A stretch of DNA of 64,000 nucleotides, taken from positions 1 through 64,000 of IMG/VR virus record IMGVR_UViG_3300025759_000090; one strand, given 5' to 3'. Shown one piece after another: positions 61,301-64,000 of this stretch. The translations under genes and the position numbers were made by a program. Source of the stretch: a virus. The notes under the pieces were generated by a model. It was given only the letters and a program-made list of their open reading frames with translations. It had not been told where the DNA came from and did not search any database. Within the stretch, counting starts at the first letter, position 1. Each line of letters begins with the position of its first letter.

Positions 61301-64000
61301 CTATCCAAGATAAGATATTATCATACGGATATACAACCAATACAGGAACAACCACAGCAGACAATACTCAGACATTTACTAACAAGTCAGGGAACATTTC
61401 TCAATGGACTAATGACTCAGGTTATACAACAAATGTTGGAGATATCACAGGAATTACAGCAGGGGTTGGTTTGTCAGGCGGTGGAACAAGCGGTTCTGTA
61501 TCGTTAGCACTTGACCTTCACGAACTCTCAGCATTGGGTGCAGAGGCCTCGACATCAGATTATGTTTCGATTGTTGATTCAACAGATAATTCGACAAAGA
61601 AAGTATTAATTTCAAATCTGCCATTTGGTTCAGGTACAGGAGACATAACAGCAGTAGTTGCAGGTGCAGGTTTGTCAGGTGGTGCAACAAGTGGAAGTGC
61701 AACTCTCAGTATTCCGAATCAAGGTAGTGTATCTGCTGGGTCATATACGAACTCAAACATCACAGTTGACGCAAGAGGAATCATCACAGATATTAGCAAT
61801 GGTTCAAGTGGTTTAGCGGGTTCTATATCTAGCACACAAGTTGCATTTGGAACAGGAACAGATACATTAGGCGGAGATGCTAACTTTACATTTGATTCAA
61901 CAGATGATGTATTAAGTGTTGAAAAGATAAAGACTCAAGTTATCATACAAGTTGAAAATGATACTGCATCTTCAATTAGTACGGGTAGTGTTGTTTATGT
62001 TAGTGGAGACGGAACTCATCCTTCTGTAACTAAAGCAAGAGCCGATTCATCTTCAACAATGCCTTCTCTTGGAATAGTTACAAACAATATTGGTGCATCA
62101 TCTAGTGGTTATGTAGCAACTACCGGAGATTTAACAATTAGTAGCACATTGATAGACGAAACTCTTTCCGACCCATCTGATGTTGGTTCGATTTTGTATG
62201 TTAGTCCAACTACTGCCGGAAATATGACTATCACAAAACCAACAACTTCAACTCATTTAATTCAAAATGTTGGAAGAATTGTTGGTATCAACGGTTCAAA
62301 TGTTAAAATTGCCATAGCAAATATAGGAAGGACAAATGATGTTCCTAATACTATCAGTATTACAGGTAGCATAACAGGTTCGTCAATTATCAAATCCGGT
62401 GGAACATCATCTCAATTTTTGAAAGCCGATGGTAGTGTTGATTCTTCTGCTTACTCGACAACAGTAGGAACTGTAACATCTGTTTCAGTAGGAACAGGAT
62501 TAGATGTTTCAAATTCAACCACTACACCTTCAATCACTCTCGACCTATCTGAGTTTACAGACATGACTGATACTATGATTGGAACTGATGAGTTCATAGT
62601 ATTAGATGCAGGTTTGGAAAGGAGAAAAGCAGCAAATGAAATAGGGTTAAGCATCTTCAATAATGATAGTGGTTTTACTAGCAATGTCGGAGATATAACG
62701 GGAGTAACTGCTGGAACGGGTTTGTCAGGTGGGGGAACTTCGGGTGCAGTTACATTGAACATTGACTCAACAGTTGCTACACTTACAGGAACACAAACTT
62801 TGACCAACAAATCAGGGAACATTTCTCAATGGACTAATGATAGTGGCTACACTACTAATGTTGGAGACATCACAGGTGTTACTGCTGGAACTTTACTAGA
62901 TGGTGGTGGAACATCGGGAACGGTAACGCTGAGTGTTGATTTGTCAGAATTAACAACATCAACATCAGATGCAGATGGAGATTTCTTTGCAGTAATTGAC
63001 TCGGCAAACGCTCAGAAGAAATTGACAAAGAGCAACATCAATATTTCAGGTTTCAACAACGATGCTGGATTCACCAATAATGTTGGAGACATTACAGGTG
63101 TAACTGCCGGACAATCTTTGACAGGTGGTGGTTCAAGTGGTTCTGTAACTTTAGGTGTATCAGACAATAGCATTAGTGCTTTACAATTGAATGTCTCAGG
63201 TAACGGTAGTTCCGGTCAGGCACTAACATCCGATGGTGATGGGTCTTTCTCTTGGACTACTATGGAAGTTGGAGATATCACAAATGTAGTCGCTGGAACA
63301 GGATTAACAGGTGGTGGTTCTAGTGGTTCTGTAACTCTCAATGTGAGTGGATTGACTGTTTCTGAATTCGCCGCAAGTAGTATTCAATTAAGTTCCGAAT
63401 CGTTTACAGACAACGACACATCTATTATGACATCGGCAGCGATTCAAGATAAGATTTTATCTTACGGTTACACTACAAATACAGGAACTACTACTGCTAG
63501 TAATACTCAGACGTTTACCAATAAGTCAGGGAACATTTCTCAATGGACTAATGATTCAGGATATACAACTACAAGCGGTACTGTAACATCCGTTTCAGTA
63601 GGAACAGGACTTGACATTTCTAATCCAACTACCACACCTTCTATTACTCTCGACTTATCTGAAATTACTACTTCAACAAGTAATGCAGATGGAGATTTCT
63701 TTGTAGTTGTAGATTCAGCAAATGCTCAAAAGAAATTGACCAAAGGTAATATTGCTATTTCAGGATTTAATAATGATTCAGGATTTACTACTAACACAGG
63801 AACAGTAACATCAGTTTCAGGTGGAACGGGATTAACCGGAACAGTAACTACTTCGGGTTCAATAAGTTTAGCAAATACTGCTGTTACTGCGGGTTCTTAT
63901 ACTAACGCAGATATCACAGTTGATGCTCAAGGAAGGATAACTGCTGCTTCTAGTGGTAGTGGTGGTTCAGTTGGTGGTAGTGATACTCAATTATTGTATA
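58375..64000 (+). CDS. Giant repetitive tail fibre protein (partial, runs off the window)
   Basis: Open for at least 1875 codons from ATG 58375 to the window end. The N-terminus starts MPRTNNENLISGTQAERISV, then tens of Gly/Thr/Ser-rich modules such as GDITGVTAGTGLSGGG, NISQWTNDSGYTT and GFNNDSGFTTNTGTV. This style is typical of long beta-structured fibres of marine tailed viruses that bind the host. The DNA also repeats: 29 bases at 61387-61415, 62812-62840 and 63526-63554 are identical. A degenerate class I element (TTTCATGGCTGGTG, 58342-58355) lies 23 bases before the start. Confidence 0.8.
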   Translation, partial: MPRTNNENLISGTQAERISVTLDAEQLVKDTTTQALFVGDGSTVGGRAVDVRPVSDITGNYTLVRADEGKILRFNSASAITITIPTNANVGYPVSLTRIPFINLGAGIVTLVADTGVTLNSIEPNINSKESGEIHKTATNTWYLSKGGAGVSQLTELTDVNITNLLNTQTLQYNTTSGKWENVSSTDANTTYDLAVPASTTNLRLTGSDGSTDNITLTGAGATSIARTSETEMTITSTNTTYGVLIPTGTTSLRLSGSDSSTDDISIVGGTNTTVTRTSDSILTLASDDTTYSLGTSSAGSNATIDLIAGGSGSGTDSVTLAAGSNITISETGDTITFAGTAGTVTSVSGSSPISVSSGTSTPTISISQADASTNGFLSSSDWSVFQSRLSSVGITSGGGLSVSGSPLTSNGSITLTNTGVTSNVAGTGISVSGGTGAVTITNTDLGSSQNIFKTVAISGQDNIVADSNSDTLTLAEGSNITLTTNAGTDTITIAGTDTTYSAGTGLNLAGTTFSNTDLGSAQNIFKTIAVSGQSDIVADSNTDTLTFAAGSNVSITTTAGTDTLTIASTDTNYSAGSGLDLNGTTFSVDVSDFMANGVNNRILTASGADSINAESGLTFDGSTLNVGGSVIISSDLTVNGTTTTINTQTLSVDDPMVVVGDNNSANSVDLGIIGKYVDTNTYYSGLLRDASAGKFRLFTTTQDLSSATTVDPTNGGYANADLIAGAIQQSGATNGIVYADSNGNLLGGRTISEGVGIDITNGSAVSGNPTISLDLSELTTSTSNADGDFFVVVDTGNAQKKLTKANINISGFNNDSGFTTNTGTVTSVGLAGDSGSTAITTSGTFTIAGGTNVTTSLSGSTLTIAATDTNTTYSAGDGLDLSGTTFSTDLKSNGGLVIESTELAVDLGASSITGTLAISDGGTGATSAGNARTNLGLGSLATLSSVAFSNIAPAAVQLSSESFTDVDTTLMTSAAIQDKILSYGYTTNTGTTTADNTQTFTNKSGNISQWTNDSGYTTNVGDITGITAGVGLSGGGTSGSVSLALDLHELSALGAEASTSDYVSIVDSTDNSTKKVLISNLPFGSGTGDITAVVAGAGLSGGATSGSATLSIPNQGSVSAGSYTNSNITVDARGIITDISNGSSGLAGSISSTQVAFGTGTDTLGGDANFTFDSTDDVLSVEKIKTQVIIQVENDTASSISTGSVVYVSGDGTHPSVTKARADSSSTMPSLGIVTNNIGASSSGYVATTGDLTISSTLIDETLSDPSDVGSILYVSPTTAGNMTITKPTTSTHLIQNVGRIVGINGSNVKIAIANIGRTNDVPNTISITGSITGSSIIKSGGTSSQFLKADGSVDSSAYSTTVGTVTSVSVGTGLDVSNSTTTPSITLDLSEFTDMTDTMIGTDEFIVLDAGLERRKAANEIGLSIFNNDSGFTSNVGDITGVTAGTGLSGGGTSGAVTLNIDSTVATLTGTQTLTNKSGNISQWTNDSGYTTNVGDITGVTAGTLLDGGGTSGTVTLSVDLSELTTSTSDADGDFFAVIDSANAQKKLTKSNINISGFNNDAGFTNNVGDITGVTAGQSLTGGGSSGSVTLGVSDNSISALQLNVSGNGSSGQALTSDGDGSFSWTTMEVGDITNVVAGTGLTGGGSSGSVTLNVSGLTVSEFAASSIQLSSESFTDNDTSIMTSAAIQDKILSYGYTTNTGTTTASNTQTFTNKSGNISQWTNDSGYTTTSGTVTSVSVGTGLDISNPTTTPSITLDLSEITTSTSNADGDFFVVVDSANAQKKLTKGNIAISGFNNDSGFTTNTGTVTSVSGGTGLTGTVTTSGSISLANTAVTAGSYTNADITVDAQGRITAASSGSGGSVGGSDTQLLY
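61387..63554 (+). repeat. Three identical 29-base repeats in the fibre gene
   Basis: Copies at 61387-61415, 62812-62840 and 63526-63554 encode SGNISQWTND. They are spaced 1425 and 714 bases apart and could allow recombination between fibre modules. Confidence 0.9.

Noticed and set aside
61566-61578. TGTTGATTCAACA, a 13-base near match to the palindrome
   Set aside because: Spacer is one base short; similar short forms (14585, 60505) sit in Thr-rich coding and were not counted.
58375-64000. Many 60-120 codon minus-strand frames
   Set aside because: All are shadows of the Thr/Ser/Gly-rich fibre gene, which is open without a stop to the window end.
1-64000. tRNA, rRNA, CRISPR array, integrase, insertion sequence
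   Set aside because: Looked for T-loop motifs, regularly spaced repeats, tyrosine/serine recombinase motifs and DDE motifs; none seen. The regular fibre repeats are coding and not CRISPR-like.

Overview
The window looks like most of the genome of a tailed dsDNA virus (Caudoviricetes, HK97-type head, long-tailed gene order) that infects an archaeon. The replication genes are archaeal/eukaryote-like: family B DNA polymerase, PCNA-type sliding clamp, RFC-type clamp loader, PriS-type primase, XPF/ERCC4 nuclease, XPD/DinG helicase and Cas4-like nuclease. From memory this gene content resembles the magroviruses assigned to marine Group II Euryarchaeota (Poseidoniales); that assignment is inference, since no search could be run. 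The DNA is AT-rich, nearly fully coding, and shows no integrase, tRNA, rRNA, CRISPR array or insertion sequence.

Layout. 1-6.5 kb: small accessory genes (transglutaminase-like protein, zinc ribbons, small membrane proteins, a large multi-zinc-finger protein, a small beta-rich protein). 6.8-8.7 kb: large terminase and two tiny genes on the minus strand. 8.9-31.8 kb: morphogenesis module on the plus strand: small membrane/coiled-coil proteins, portal-MuF fusion, gp10-like neck protein, prohead protease-scaffold fusion, major capsid, connector and tail completion proteins, HNH, glycosyltransferase, tail tube, tail chaperones joined by a -1 frameshift, tape measure, a PKD-bearing tail protein and a baseplate-like protein. 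32-57.5 kb: replication, recombination and nucleotide module: XPD/DinG helicase, AAA+ helicase-like ATPase, SSB-like protein, Sak4-like ATPase, Cas4-like nuclease, clamp, primase, XPF, kinase, RFC small subunit, MazG-like protein, PolB, CobS/MoxR-like ATPase, second clamp-loader-like ATPase and CobT-like VWA protein. 57.7-64 kb: two paralogous small proteins and the start of a giant repetitive tail fibre that runs off the window.

Regulation is unusually legible. Eleven genes have a 14-base element, TTCATAANGGTGGG or close to it, ending so that the start codon lies 22-23 bases after its GGTGGG; this spacing fits leaderless transcripts. A second promoter type uses TTGATA boxes followed by GGGAA; three genes carry three TTGATA-like boxes at identical 16 and 17 base spacing plus an inverted repeat over or next to the start codon. 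Genes inside operons use GGAGATGA-type ribosome sites or ATGA overlaps. Three hairpin terminators share a cUUCGg tetraloop and a T run.

Two genome-wide signals stand out. A 14-bp palindrome, TGTTGRNNYCAACA, occurs 34 times in genes and between them, where about 0.02 copies are expected by chance. GATC and AGCT (about 200 of each expected), and also GCGC and CGCG, were not found anywhere when the window was read by eye. In addition, a 57-58 base stretch of a PKD tail domain recurs with its two halves swapped inside a small zinc-ribbon gene 27 kb away.
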